A stretch of DNA of 64,000 bases from an uncultured Eubacteriales bacterium. Its GTDB lineage: Bacteria; Bacillota; Clostridia; Christensenellales; Borkfalkiaceae. How positions within the stretch are numbered: the stretch's first letter is position 1; each line of letters opens with the position of its first letter. The stretch spans positions 62,001 through 126,000 of the forward strand of contig CATZMZ010000003.1 of the NCBI GenBank assembly GCA_958421945.1. The letters run 5' to 3'. Below, piece after piece: positions 9,854-19,145 of the stretch. Below the pieces are notes generated by a model. That model was not told the origin of the DNA, made no database searches, and worked only from the letters and a program-made list of their open reading frames with translations. The position numbers and the translations under genes were made by a program.

Positions 9854-11001
9854 TCGATAAAGTCCTTTAACCGCTTGCTGCGGCTGGGGTGGCGGAGTTT
9901 GCGCAACGCATTCGCCTCTATCTGACGAATTCTCTCTCGCGTAACGTTAAATTCCTTGCCGACCTCCTCGAGCGTTCTCGGTCTGCCGTCGTCCAAGCCG
10001 TAACGAAGTCTTAAAACCTTTTCTTCGCGCGGGGTGAGCGTGTCGAGAATACCGAGCAGCTGTTCCTTTAACATAGTGAACGAAACGGCGTCGGTGGGCG
10101 CGGTGCTGCCCTCGTCCTCGATAAAATCCGAAAGGTGACTGTCCTCTTCTTCGCCGATAGGCGTTTCCAGCGAAACGGGGTCTTGCGCTATTTTTTGAAT
10201 TTCACGCACACGTTCTTCGGGAATACCGAGTTCGTTTGCGATTTCCTCGGGGGTAGGTTCTCTGCCCAGCTCCTGCGAAAGCCTGCGCGAAACGCGAAGC
10301 AGCTTGTTAATCGTTTCGACCATATGCACGGGGATACGAATAGTTCTCGCCTGGTCGGCAATGGCGCGCGTAATGGCTTGCCTTATCCACCAAGTGGCGT
10401 AGGTAGAGAACTTAAAACCCTTTTGATAATCGAATTTTTCGACGGCTTTCATAAGCCCTAGATTGCCTTCCTGAATAAGGTCGAGGAACTGCATTCCCCT
10501 ACCCATATAACGTTTGGCAATAGACACGACGAGCCTTAAATTCGCTTCGGACAATAGGCGTTTAGCCATTTCGTCCCCCTCGAGCATTCTTCTTGCAAAC
10601 TCCGTTTCCTCGTCGGGGGAAAGCAGCGGCACTTTGCCTATATCTTTAAGATACATCTTTACGGGGTCGTCCATGCTGACTTCCTGTAAAAGCTGGTCGT
10701 AAAGGTCTTTATCGCGCTCGTACTCGTTAATCACCTGAATTCCGGACGTGTCGAGAATTCTGTAAACTTCCTCGATATCGTTAGGACCTGCGTCGTATTT
10801 GTCGAGCTTGTCCAACAGCTGCGAGGTAGTGATGCTTCCGCTTTTTTTGAACTCTAACACAATATCCCCGACGAGAGTTTTAAGCTCTTCGCTTAAACCC
10901 TGCTGTTCGGGCTCTTGCGCGATTGCTTCGACGGGTTTTTGTGCGGTTGTGTCGACGTTTTTCTGCGCGCCCTGTCCGTTTTGTATCTTTTTTTCTTCCA
11001 T
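9850..11001 (-). CDS. rpoD: RNA polymerase sigma factor RpoD (SigA)
   Basis: This is the principal sigma factor. Region 1.1 is present near residues 35-100. Region 2 reads NLRLVVSIAKRYMGRGMQFL then FSTYATWWIRQAITRAI. Region 3 and the region 4 helix-turn-helix RTLEEVGKEFNVTRERIRQI complete it. The 383-residue length matches Firmicutes SigA. It recognises TTGACA/TATAAT promoters, consistent with the promoter sequences found elsewhere in this window. It lies 33 bases after dnaG and overlaps trmK. Confidence 0.98.
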   Translation of the reverse strand: MEEKKIQNGQGAQKNVDTTAQKPVEAIAQEPEQQGLSEELKTLVGDIVLEFKKSGSITTSQLLDKLDKYDAGPNDIEEVYRILDTSGIQVINEYERDKDLYDQLLQEVSMDDPVKMYLKDIGKVPLLSPDEETEFARRMLEGDEMAKRLLSEANLRLVVSIAKRYMGRGMQFLDLIQEGNLGLMKAVEKFDYQKGFKFSTYATWWIRQAITRAIADQARTIRIPVHMVETINKLLRVSRRLSQELGREPTPEEIANELGIPEERVREIQKIAQDPVSLETPIGEEEDSHLSDFIEDEGSTAPTDAVSFTMLKEQLLGILDTLTPREEKVLRLRYGLDDGRPRTLEEVGKEFNVTRERIRQIEANALRKLRHPSRSKRLKDFIE

Positions 11002-11033
11002 CGTAGTAAAGTATCTCCTTTTTCCGTCGTAAA

Positions 11034-12821
11034 TTATCGACCGGATAATAGATTTTTCTGCGCCATAACGGCGTTAAGCTCCATAGCTATTTTTCGCTTT
11101 TCCGAATCTTCGTTTTCCGATTTGAAACGCGAGGTAAGCATTTCCGCGCGACATTCAAGCGCGGCGATTTTAAGCGTTCTCACGCAGTCGTCGAAATACG
11201 CGGCTTCGTCGAATTTTTTTGTGCCCAGACTCCCGTCCGTTTCCATTTCCGCGATTTTATCACGTTCCTCGCCGTATTCCTCGGGCAAAATTTCGTATAA
11301 ATCGGTGAAATTCGGGCGTTCGCCCTTTTCCTGCTTTTCTAATATATAATCCTTTATCGCCGTATAAGCGCCGGAAGGAAATTCCAGCTCGCTAAGAGAG
11401 GTGTCGAGCGTGAAACGCTTGTTAAACAGGAACGCGTACAACACGAACCTCGCCGCCATGGCGGTTTTATCGCCCGCGTCTTTAACCGACGCCCCCGTTA
11501 CGAACGGTTTTTCTTCCTCGCGCGGCTCTTCGCTGTAAAGCTCCCGCTTTAACGCCTCGAATGTAAAACCCGTCGCCTCCCTGACTGCTTTAAGCAAGTC
11601 CTCCTGCTCTGCGGGGGACGGACTTTCCCTGATAATGCGAACGGCGTTCGAAGCGTACTTGCGCTTGCCGTCCACCGAGTTCAAATCGAACGCGCGCTTT
11701 ATAACCTGCAACTTAAAATCAATCAACGGCATAGCGTTCGCGATATAGCCGCGGTAAGCGTCCGCACCCTCCGTTTTAATCACGTCGTCGGGGTCTTTAC
11801 CGTCGGGAAGGGAAACGATTTTAACCTCTAACCCCTCGTCGCGGAGAATTTCCAACCCCCTGACCGTAGCTTTCTGCCCGGCAAAATCGCCGTCGTAACT
11901 GATATACGCCTTGTCCGTGTAACGTTTAAGCATGCGCGCCTGGTCTTTGGTAAGCGACGTGCCCATACTCGCAACCACGTTCGGGAAACCCGCCTGCGAC
12001 ACGGTAATCACGTCTAAATGTCCTTCCACGATGATAACGTCGGTAAGCCCCTTTTCGTTTTTAACTTTTTTAAGGTTGTTGATGTTAAAAAGTGTTTTAC
12101 CCTTGGAAAAAACCGCCGTTTCGCGCGTGTTGATGTATTTTTGTTCTTTGCCGTCGTCTATTCTGCGCCCGTCGAACGCAACCACGTTGTTAAAGTGGTC
12201 GATAACGGGAATAATCAGTCTGCCGCCGAGCCAGTCGAAATAACGCCCGTTCTTCTCGCCCACCGCGCCCGACGCCACCATCTCCTCGTAAGAATAGCCT
12301 TTTTCTTTAAGATACCGCGGAAGCCCGTTAAAATCGAGGGACGCGCCCAGCCCGAATTTAAGCGCGGTTTCGGACGTGATTTTACGCTTTAAGATATAGT
12401 CGGCGTGGCGCGAGGCGGCGGGAGTTCTCAGGTTATGCGCGTAAAAAAGCGCGGTTTCGCGAAGAAGGGACAAAAGCCGCTCCTTCCTGCGTTTTTGTTC
12501 TTTAATCTGTTCGTCGTCGTAATTAACGTCGGGCAGCGGCATTTTAGCGCGTTCCGCGAGAAATTTAACCGCGTCCGAAAAATCGAGAGCTTCTATTTCG
12601 CGAATAAAACTTATCACGTCGCCCGATTTGTGACAGCCGAAGCAATAATAAAACTGACCCTGCGGATTAACGCAAAAGGACGCCGTTTTTTCGTGGTGAA
12701 AGGGGCATCTACCCCAAAAGTTGCCGCCCTTTCTTTCAAGCGGAACGTATCTCCCCACAATATCCGTTATATCGTTTTTATTTTTAAGCTCTTCGATGAA
12801 CTTTGCGTCAAAACCTCTCAT
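11034..12821 (-). CDS. dnaG: DNA primase
   Basis: DnaG makes the RNA primers for replication. The N-terminal CHC2-type zinc finger is CPFHHEKTASF followed by FYYCFGCHKSGD. The catalytic TOPRIM core shows VIIVEGHLDVITV and ISYDGDFAGQKA with the acidic metal ligands. A C-terminal helicase-binding region of about 150 residues follows. Length (595 residues) is normal. It precedes rpoD on the same strand, the macromolecular-synthesis arrangement that is widespread in bacteria. Confidence 0.97.
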   Translation of the reverse strand: MRGFDAKFIEELKNKNDITDIVGRYVPLERKGGNFWGRCPFHHEKTASFCVNPQGQFYYCFGCHKSGDVISFIREIEALDFSDAVKFLAERAKMPLPDVNYDDEQIKEQKRRKERLLSLLRETALFYAHNLRTPAASRHADYILKRKITSETALKFGLGASLDFNGLPRYLKEKGYSYEEMVASGAVGEKNGRYFDWLGGRLIIPVIDHFNNVVAFDGRRIDDGKEQKYINTRETAVFSKGKTLFNINNLKKVKNEKGLTDVIIVEGHLDVITVSQAGFPNVVASMGTSLTKDQARMLKRYTDKAYISYDGDFAGQKATVRGLEILRDEGLEVKIVSLPDGKDPDDVIKTEGADAYRGYIANAMPLIDFKLQVIKRAFDLNSVDGKRKYASNAVRIIRESPSPAEQEDLLKAVREATGFTFEALKRELYSEEPREEEKPFVTGASVKDAGDKTAMAARFVLYAFLFNKRFTLDTSLSELEFPSGAYTAIKDYILEKQEKGERPNFTDLYEILPEEYGEERDKIAEMETDGSLGTKKFDEAAYFDDCVRTLKIAALECRAEMLTSRFKSENEDSEKRKIAMELNAVMAQKNLLSGR

Positions 12822-13033
12822 TATCTTAAAAGAAAACCTCTTTCGTTTAGTAAAACCGCTTTGTTTTAAGCGCTACCGCGCAGCGAGCCGAGCGGGAAAC
12901 ACATGCGTTCCCGATGGCAAAAGGCAATTACCCGCGTGAACGGCGTATCACGTTTCAAAAAAAGAAACGCAATTTAACGCAAAATCGAAAATTTTTCGCG
13001 GCGCGTCGAATAGCGCGGTTTCCCTTAACCTTT

Positions 13034-14029
13034 TCACAGCTCCCACTTGTCGGGGATAAAAAGCTTCGTGAACTCTTTAACCACAAAAGTATCGCTCATA
13101 CCCGAAATATAATCGCAAAGTGCGGTATCAAGTCCCCACTCGTCTATTTCGCCCGCGTAAAACTCCGGAAGTTCGCTCGGTCTGTTCTTATAATACTCAT
13201 AAAGGGCGGTTATCATACGCTCCGCCTTAATTTCCTCGTTACGGAAGGTGTCCGCGCCGTAAACGCGTTCAAACAAAAACGCGCGCAATTCCTCGGTAGC
13301 CTGCGCGATTTCCGGCTGCATTTCCACAAAATTTTTCCCGTCGCTTTGCTTATAAATGGATAATATCATCGTGTTGATGCGTTCGGACGAAGTTTTGCCG
13401 AGAACGTCTAAAAGCTCTGTCGGAAGCTCTGACGGCGTAAGAAAACCGCCTGCAACCGCGTCGTCTATATCGTGATTTATGTAAGCGATTCTGTCCGCAA
13501 TCGAAACGGCTTTGCCCTCGAGCGTTTTCGGGTGACAATTCTTTTTATGCTCGACTATCCCGTCCGCGACCTCGCGCGTGAGGTTTAAGCCCAAGCCGTC
13601 GTTTTCTAAAATATCGACGACCCTGCCCGACTGAACGTTATGCTTAAACCCGACGGGGTTAAGCTTATTTAAAATCCGTTCACCCGAATGACCGAAAGGC
13701 GTATGCCCCAAATCGTGACCCAAAGCGATAGCCTCGGTTAAATCCTCGTTTAAAGACAGCGCGCGGGCAATGCTTCGCGCAACCTGCGAAACGGTGAGCG
13801 TGTGGGTAAGGCGGGTGCGGTAATGGTCGCCCTCGGGAGAGAAAAACACCTGCGTTTTGTTTTTTAACCGCCTGAATGCCTTGCAATGAATAATCCTGTC
13901 CCTGTCCCGCTGAAAATCCGTGCGCATCGGACAAGGCGTTTCGAAACGAAGCCTGCCGACGGAATCCTTACTTTTCGTCGCGTAAGGAGAAAGGAAGATT
14001 TCTTCTATCTGTAAAGTTTTCTCTTTCAT
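13034..14029 (-). CDS. dgt: dGTP triphosphohydrolase-like HD protein
   Basis: This HD-superfamily enzyme belongs to the deoxynucleoside triphosphate triphosphohydrolase family, which splits dNTPs into nucleoside and tripolyphosphate. The motifs FRRLKNKTQVF, HYRTRLTHTLTVSQ and LGHDLGHTPFGHSGE carry the His/Asp metal ligands. At 331 residues it is the short Clostridia type, and its substrate range cannot be read from sequence. It lies 210 bases upstream of dnaG on the same strand, as in many Firmicutes. Confidence 0.92.
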   Translation of the reverse strand: MKEKTLQIEEIFLSPYATKSKDSVGRLRFETPCPMRTDFQRDRDRIIHCKAFRRLKNKTQVFFSPEGDHYRTRLTHTLTVSQVARSIARALSLNEDLTEAIALGHDLGHTPFGHSGERILNKLNPVGFKHNVQSGRVVDILENDGLGLNLTREVADGIVEHKKNCHPKTLEGKAVSIADRIAYINHDIDDAVAGGFLTPSELPTELLDVLGKTSSERINTMILSIYKQSDGKNFVEMQPEIAQATEELRAFLFERVYGADTFRNEEIKAERMITALYEYYKNRPSELPEFYAGEIDEWGLDTALCDYISGMSDTFVVKEFTKLFIPDKWEL

Positions 14030-14142
14030 AATTTCCCCTGCAGAATAGCCTTAAAAACTGAATTTTATCGGCGTGCAAAACCCCTGACGTATAATAATAC
14101 GCCGTAACTTTTAAAAACCCTTTTTTTTACGCAAAAAAATCG

Positions 14143-14183
14143 CAGAAAATAAAAAATTTCGCGGGGTTTTTATTAACCCCGCG
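14143..14183 (-). terminator. Rho-independent terminator after the proA-ygjP pair
   Basis: On the minus strand CGCGGGGTT pairs with AACCCCGCG across a 6-base loop, and the 3' arm is followed by GAAATTTTTTATTTT. It lies just past the end of the YgjP-like gene and before dgt. Confidence 0.75.
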
Positions 14184-14241
14184 TTAATAGCCGTATTTTT
14201 TAAGGTTTTTAATCATTTGCAAAACCCCGCCGAACGCCCCG

Positions 14242-14787
14242 TTATAACGCCGCGAAAAGCCGCCGACCATCTTTTTTCAGGTAATCCCGGCGAAGCTTGT
14301 AATCGGGCAGGATTTTTTCCACCTCCCGCCAGAACGCCGCGGAATGATTCATATGTTTTCTGTGACACAGCTCGTGAACGATAACGTAATCGGAAACGTA
14401 TTCGGGAACGAACGCGAGCAGGCAGTTAAACGAAAGGTTGCCCTGCCTCGAACAGCTCCCCCACAGCGTTTTTTGAGCTCTTACGGAAATTTTGCCGTAA
14501 CTCACGCCGAGCTGCCGCGCGTAAGCCTCGGTGCGCGGCGCGCATTTGTTATAAAACTGCTCCGATAAACTTTTAATTTCGGAATCGGTAAGCTTTTTTA
14601 TCTCTTCATGCGGGCGCGATTTTTCAAGATGCCGTTCTATCCAGCGCGTTTTTTCGTCGATAAAGCGTTCCACGGCGGCAACGCTTGCGGCATACGGTGC
14701 GCGAACGACCACCTCTCCGTCCGGTTTAATTTCGACGCAGATTGTTTTGCGCGCGCTTTTAAGCGTGGTGTAAACGAAATTACGCAT
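14242..14787 (-). CDS. YgjP-family zinc metallopeptidase-like protein
   Basis: This protein of the DUF45/YgjP family has the zinc-metallopeptidase signature HELCHRKHMNHSAAFW near residues 135-150, which is HExxH plus a downstream histidine. The preceding WGSCSRQGNLSFNCLLAF is characteristic of the family. Length (181 residues) is slightly short but covers the domain. Substrates are not established. It follows proA by 27 bases, so both are likely on one transcript that ends at the adjacent terminator. Confidence 0.88.
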   Translation of the reverse strand: MRNFVYTTLKSARKTICVEIKPDGEVVVRAPYAASVAAVERFIDEKTRWIERHLEKSRPHEEIKKLTDSEIKSLSEQFYNKCAPRTEAYARQLGVSYGKISVRAQKTLWGSCSRQGNLSFNCLLAFVPEYVSDYVIVHELCHRKHMNHSAAFWREVEKILPDYKLRRDYLKKDGRRLFAAL

Positions 14788-14814
14788 AAACCCTTAACCC
14801 CGTTATAGGGATAA

Positions 14815-16074
14815 TCACTTTCTTATCGAGCCGTTACCTTTAACGACGTACTTAGTGGTGCAAAGCGCGTCTAACCCCATAGGCCCTCTCGCGTGCAGCT
14901 TCTGCGTGGAAATGCCTATTTCAGCGCCCAGCCCGAAAACGAATCCGTCCGAAAACCTCGTGGAGGCGTTATGGTAAACGCACGCGGAATCAACGCCGTT
15001 AAGGAATTTTTCCGCAACCGCCGTATCTTCGGTTATTATCGCCTCGGAATGGTGGGTAGAATGTTCGTTGATATGCGCGATGGCTTGCTCCGCACTATCC
15101 ACGGTCTTAACCGAAATTACCGCCGCGCCGTATTCGGTATAAAAATCTTCTTCGGTGGCGCGCGTAACGAAAGGTCTGTCCTTAATTGCCTCGTATGCGC
15201 GTTCGTCGCAACGAATTTCCACGTTTTTCTCGGCAAGCCTTTCGGCGATTACGGGCAGAACGTCGTTAAGCACGGCGCTGTGAACGACCAACGACTCGCA
15301 AGCGTTGCACACGCTGTAACGCTGCGTTTTCGCGTTGAAAACCACGTTCGCCGACATAACCGCGTCCGCGGAAGCGTCGATATATACGTGGCAATTTCCC
15401 AACCCCGTTTCTATAACGGGAACGGTCGCCTCTTTAAGCGCGGTTTTGATAAGGCTTGCGCCGCCGCGCGGAATAAGCAAATCCACGTATTCGTTAAGCT
15501 TCATAAACTGCGCGGCGGTTTCCCTTGACGTGTCCGTTAAAACCGCGACGGCGTTTTCGTCCACTCCGCAATTTTTAAGCGCGTTTTTAATAACCCCCAC
15601 GATAGCAACGTTAGAATTGATTGCGTCGCTGCCGCCCCTTAAAATAACCGCGTTACGCGTCTTAAAGCACAAAGCAAACGCGTCTGCGGTAACGTTCGGA
15701 CGGGACTCGAAAATAATGCCTATCACCCCGAAAGGCACGGCTATTTTTTTGATGTCTATATCCTGATATTCGTTTTTGTAAGAATATAACGTTTTGCCGA
15801 CGGGGCTTTTAAGTCTTGCAACCTCCTCTATACCCGTCGCGATACCCTCAATCACCTTGGCGTTAAGCGTAAGCCTGTCGATAAACGCGTCCGTCATACC
15901 CTTTGCACGCGCGTTCTCTATGTCCTTTTGATTTTCTGCGATTAAAAACGCCTCGTTTTCCCTTAAAAGCTTCGCGCTTTCGTTAAGAACCGCGTCGATA
16001 ACCTCTTCAGTAAGCCCGTTAAGCTGTGCGGCGGCGTTCTTCGCCGCCGCCCCGAGTTCGTTAAGATATTTCAT
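14815..16074 (-). CDS. proA: Glutamate-5-semialdehyde dehydrogenase
   Basis: ProA reduces gamma-glutamyl phosphate to glutamate-5-semialdehyde in proline biosynthesis. The aldehyde-dehydrogenase fold shows FGVIGIIFESRPNVTADAFA, the catalytic cysteine in YSVCNACESLVVH, and the C-terminal GLGAEIGISTQKLHARGPMG that marks ProA. Length (419 residues) is typical. The partner kinase gene proB is not in the window, unlike the common proBA operon. Confidence 0.96.
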   Translation of the reverse strand: MKYLNELGAAAKNAAAQLNGLTEEVIDAVLNESAKLLRENEAFLIAENQKDIENARAKGMTDAFIDRLTLNAKVIEGIATGIEEVARLKSPVGKTLYSYKNEYQDIDIKKIAVPFGVIGIIFESRPNVTADAFALCFKTRNAVILRGGSDAINSNVAIVGVIKNALKNCGVDENAVAVLTDTSRETAAQFMKLNEYVDLLIPRGGASLIKTALKEATVPVIETGLGNCHVYIDASADAVMSANVVFNAKTQRYSVCNACESLVVHSAVLNDVLPVIAERLAEKNVEIRCDERAYEAIKDRPFVTRATEEDFYTEYGAAVISVKTVDSAEQAIAHINEHSTHHSEAIITEDTAVAEKFLNGVDSACVYHNASTRFSDGFVFGLGAEIGISTQKLHARGPMGLDALCTTKYVVKGNGSIRK

Positions 16075-16094
16075 CGTTTAACCTCTTGATTTTT

Positions 16095-16694
16095 TTAGCT
16101 TTTATCCGCGCCGTTCGCGGAATCGTTTGCCGGATTTTTTGCGGCACTGTTTGCGGAATTGCTTGCGGAAGCCTTCGCCCGTTCGTTTTCCGCATTGTCG
16201 GGATTTCTTTCGGTTTTACCGAAAATCAGCGAAAGCGCGCGTTTTATTTTGCCCTTAACGCGTATTCCGAAATAGAAAATTTTAAGACGAAGCTTGCGTT
16301 TTTTAGGGTGTCCGTACCATTTTTCGACGCTTGCTATATATTTTTTATCCGAACAGGAAACGAAATTTTTACCCTTATAAAAGCCCGTCATCACGCCGAA
16401 AACCTGTTCCTCGGACACGCGTTCCTGCACAAACTGACTGTCGCCGCAAATAACGTAACCGAAATCGGTCGGCTCGATAACGCGGTGAAGCACGTAAGTC
16501 CCCGAGGGGCGCAAATACAGCGCAACGTCGAAGCGGGCAAGTTTTTTCGTTTTTCTTTCCACGATAACCGACTGCCCGCGGTTTTTCAATGTCGGCCACA
16601 TGCTGTTACCGCTCGGCACGAAAGCGAGCGCGCCGTTCTTTTCAAGCTCAGTGCGATAATTCGCGTCGCCGCTTAAAATCTGCTCGTCCATCAT
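16095..16694 (-). CDS. S24/S26 signal-peptidase-like protein without an obvious anchor
   Basis: The motif FVPSGNSMWPTL (candidate nucleophile Ser31), then TYVLHRV (His70), then YVICGDSQF matches the S26B (ER/SipW-type) Ser-His-Asp pattern rather than the Ser-Lys type. No N-terminal transmembrane segment is visible, and the C-terminal 40 residues are charged and Ala/Asn-rich. It may be a soluble or peripheral processing enzyme, or an S24-like protein. It starts only two bases after the P-II-like gene ends and is followed 20 bases later by proA. The tail after residue 160 looks poorly conserved. Confidence 0.7.
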   Translation of the reverse strand: MMDEQILSGDANYRTELEKNGALAFVPSGNSMWPTLKNRGQSVIVERKTKKLARFDVALYLRPSGTYVLHRVIEPTDFGYVICGDSQFVQERVSEEQVFGVMTGFYKGKNFVSCSDKKYIASVEKWYGHPKKRKLRLKIFYFGIRVKGKIKRALSLIFGKTERNPDNAENERAKASASNSANSAAKNPANDSANGADKS

Positions 16695-16696
16695 AA

Positions 16697-17380
16697 CTAA
16701 TCTTCAAGACTCCTGATTCCCGCAACGCCGTCCACGGGCAAAGAAAACGCAACGCCGTGCGCCGGAGTGTCCATACCCGCTTTTTCCATAATCGCGTGCA
16801 TGATAGCGTCGCGCATTTCGCGCTTTGCCACGATATAAATCATTTCCTTTTCTTCCGTAATGGAAATGCCGAAGAACTTGGCGATTTGCGCGCCCGTACC
16901 CTTTGCTTTTACGGCAGTTCCGCCGGAAGCTCCCACGCTTCTCGCCGCGTCCATAACGAGGTCGGTGTTTCCCTTGTCGGCGACCGTTATAATAAGCACA
17001 AATTTACTGCGTTCTTCCATTTTTTCCGATTCCTCCTCACGCTTGACAACGGGTTCTTCTCCTATAAAATAATTTTTGGCAGTTCCGCCGCCTATACTGT
17101 CCACGGGCATAAAAAACGCGATTCCGTTACCCGCGGAGTTGATGTCCAGCTCGTTGATAAGCCCTTTTTTAAGTTTCGGAACGTCCTCCTCGCGGATTAA
17201 CCCTTCAAACGTAATTTTTTCCGTTTTTTCAAGACCCAAAAGGTCAAGCGTGCTATCCGTCGCAGTGCCGTTTGATAATTTTGCAAACACCGCGGCGTTG
17301 CCCGCCTTTCTTAAAAAATCAAGGTACTGTTCCGCGTATTCCCTTTGCGTAATTACTACGAAATATTTAACTCCCCGCAT
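16697..17380 (-). CDS. Two-domain P-II-like regulatory protein
   Basis: The 227 residues contain two P-II-like domains, about 1-95 and 120-225. Both end in a similar glycine-rich segment: GIAFFMPVDSIGG and GVAFSLPVDGVAG. P-II proteins sense energy and nitrogen state and regulate membrane transporters by direct binding. A charged linker (EEESEKMEERSK) joins the halves. The gene starts nine bases after the DUF1538 membrane protein ends, so the pair is probably an operon and the P-II protein probably regulates that transporter. A GlnB-style T-loop is not evident. Confidence 0.8.
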   Translation of the reverse strand: MRGVKYFVVITQREYAEQYLDFLRKAGNAAVFAKLSNGTATDSTLDLLGLEKTEKITFEGLIREEDVPKLKKGLINELDINSAGNGIAFFMPVDSIGGGTAKNYFIGEEPVVKREEESEKMEERSKFVLIITVADKGNTDLVMDAARSVGASGGTAVKAKGTGAQIAKFFGISITEEKEMIYIVAKREMRDAIMHAIMEKAGMDTPAHGVAFSLPVDGVAGIRSLED

Positions 17381-17389
17381 AAACCGCTC

Positions 17390-18925
17390 CTAATCTAATA
17401 TTTCTTCTTCTTTCGCGTCGGCGTCGCCTTGCGCTTTCTTTAACGCCGCCGTCTTTCTCTTGTAGAGCAAACCGAGTATTTGTATCGTTATAAGCGGAGT
17501 CATCGCGACGAACGCAACCACGCCGAAGCCTTCCGTCGCAACGTTTCCGCCGACAGCCTTGCATAACCCCAACGCCAGCGGCAGAATAAAGCCCGTTGCC
17601 ATCGCCCCGGAAGCAACCCCGCCGGAGTCAAACGCTATCGCCGAGAATATATCGGGTACTAAAAACGTCAATACGAGCGCGACCGCGTATGCGGGAACGA
17701 GAAAATACAAAATCGGGATATGTAACAAAATCCGAAGCATTGCAAGCCCCACGGAAGCCGAAACGCCGACCATCAGCGCGGCAGAAAGAGCTTTCTTCGG
17801 TACAGCGCCCGCGGTAATTTCGTAAACCTGCACGGTTAAAACGTGGACGGCAGGTTCTGCCGCAACGACGAAATACCCGAGAAGCATACCGATAGGCACG
17901 GCAATCCAGTTATAATCGAGGTTACCTATTTTTTCGCCGAGATAATATCCGAGCGGTAAGAACCCCGCGTTGACCCCCACGAGGAACATTACGAGTCCTA
18001 CGTAGGTATAAATGCAGCCGACGATAATTTTAAGCGTGTCCGCCCTGCCCGTTTTCGCCCCGAACAATCTCACGACGGCGTAAAGCCCCAAAACGGGCAA
18101 CAACGCGACCGCGACTTCTTTTAAGTACACGGGGAAGCTCGACAAAAACGAAAACGCGATTTGGCGCGAATCGGAAGCATCAGGAATGATACTGTCGGTC
18201 AATTTGAACGATTCCGGCTTATAGATAATACCGAGAATCATAACCGCGATAATCGGACCGACCGAGCAAAGCGCGGTTAAGCCGAAGCCGTCCTCTTCCG
18301 CGGAATTATCGCTTCTGAGAGCTGCGATACCCGTACCGATAGCGATAATAAACGGAACGCTCATAGGGCCGGTCGTAACCCCGCCCGAATCGAACGCGAG
18401 CGGAATAAAGTTTTTCGGCACGAAGAACGTCAGCACGAACAGCGCGCCGTAAAGCACGACGAGCAGATATTTAAGCTTGATTTTCAAAACCATTCTTAAA
18501 AACGCGATTACGAGGAAAAAACCTACGCCGCCGCCCACGGTAAACAGCAGCACGTTGCTGTCAATCGTTTCTTTAAGCTGCCCCGCGAGAACCTGCAAAT
18601 CGGGTTCGGAAACGGTTATAAGTACGCCCATAATAAAGAACACGGGCAAAATTATCCATATTTTTTTCGTTTTAACGACGCTCACGCCGACGTATTCGCC
18701 GATAGGCGTCATCGCTTTATCCGCGCCCAGGGTAAAAATCCCCATTCCGAGAACGGTAAATACGACGCCGAGAAGAAACGAAAGCATAATATCGTTTTCT
18801 ACGGGAGCAATCGTTAAAGCAAGAAAAATTACGATTAAGCTTATAGGTAAAACCGAAGAAAAAGCCTCTTTGATTTTCAAAGAAACTACGTTTTTATCAG
18901 CGTAAAAAAAGCTTTTCCTTTTCAA
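17390..18925 (-). CDS. DUF1538 membrane protein with two repeated halves
   Basis: This 511-residue polytopic protein is an internal duplication. The two halves share AFDSGGVTTGPMSVPFIIAI and AFDSGGVASGAMATGFILPL, and each has about six hydrophobic helices. That is the DUF1538 fold. To my knowledge a two-component member of this family (UmpAB) has been reported as a cation/proton antiporter; whether this fused version does the same is inference. It is translated just ahead of the P-II-like gene. The start at 18923-18925 yields a charged N-terminus before the first helix. Confidence 0.85.
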   Translation of the reverse strand: MKRKSFFYADKNVVSLKIKEAFSSVLPISLIVIFLALTIAPVENDIMLSFLLGVVFTVLGMGIFTLGADKAMTPIGEYVGVSVVKTKKIWIILPVFFIMGVLITVSEPDLQVLAGQLKETIDSNVLLFTVGGGVGFFLVIAFLRMVLKIKLKYLLVVLYGALFVLTFFVPKNFIPLAFDSGGVTTGPMSVPFIIAIGTGIAALRSDNSAEEDGFGLTALCSVGPIIAVMILGIIYKPESFKLTDSIIPDASDSRQIAFSFLSSFPVYLKEVAVALLPVLGLYAVVRLFGAKTGRADTLKIIVGCIYTYVGLVMFLVGVNAGFLPLGYYLGEKIGNLDYNWIAVPIGMLLGYFVVAAEPAVHVLTVQVYEITAGAVPKKALSAALMVGVSASVGLAMLRILLHIPILYFLVPAYAVALVLTFLVPDIFSAIAFDSGGVASGAMATGFILPLALGLCKAVGGNVATEGFGVVAFVAMTPLITIQILGLLYKRKTAALKKAQGDADAKEEEILD

Positions 18926-19082
18926 TTTACACCTCAGTTCTTTTATAATTCGGCGCGTCGCGCGCGACGTTTTTCGCCTTTACCTTAATATTTTACCACA
19001 CGAACGGCGTGAAAGTCAAAGAATACGCCGCAAAACGGTTTATATTTATACGATTTCTCGGATTTCGTCCGTGTTTAACGCT

Positions 19083-19128
19083 AAGGGGAATTATTTCCGC
19101 GGCAGCGCGCTTCAATTACATTCCTTAT
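19083..19128. repeat. Dispersed repeat, partial copy
   Basis: The reverse complement contains AATTGAAGCGCGCTGCCGCG, nearly identical to AATTGAAGCACGCTGCCGCG at 35711-35730. It is a short copy of the repeat family also present at 29187-29355 and 35590-35850. Confidence 0.6.
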
Positions 19129-19145
19129 TGAAATTCACACCCCGA

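Noticed and set aside
14893..15528. Plus-strand frame of 211 codons within proA
   Set aside because: It is antisense to proA, which is certain, and resembles no family.
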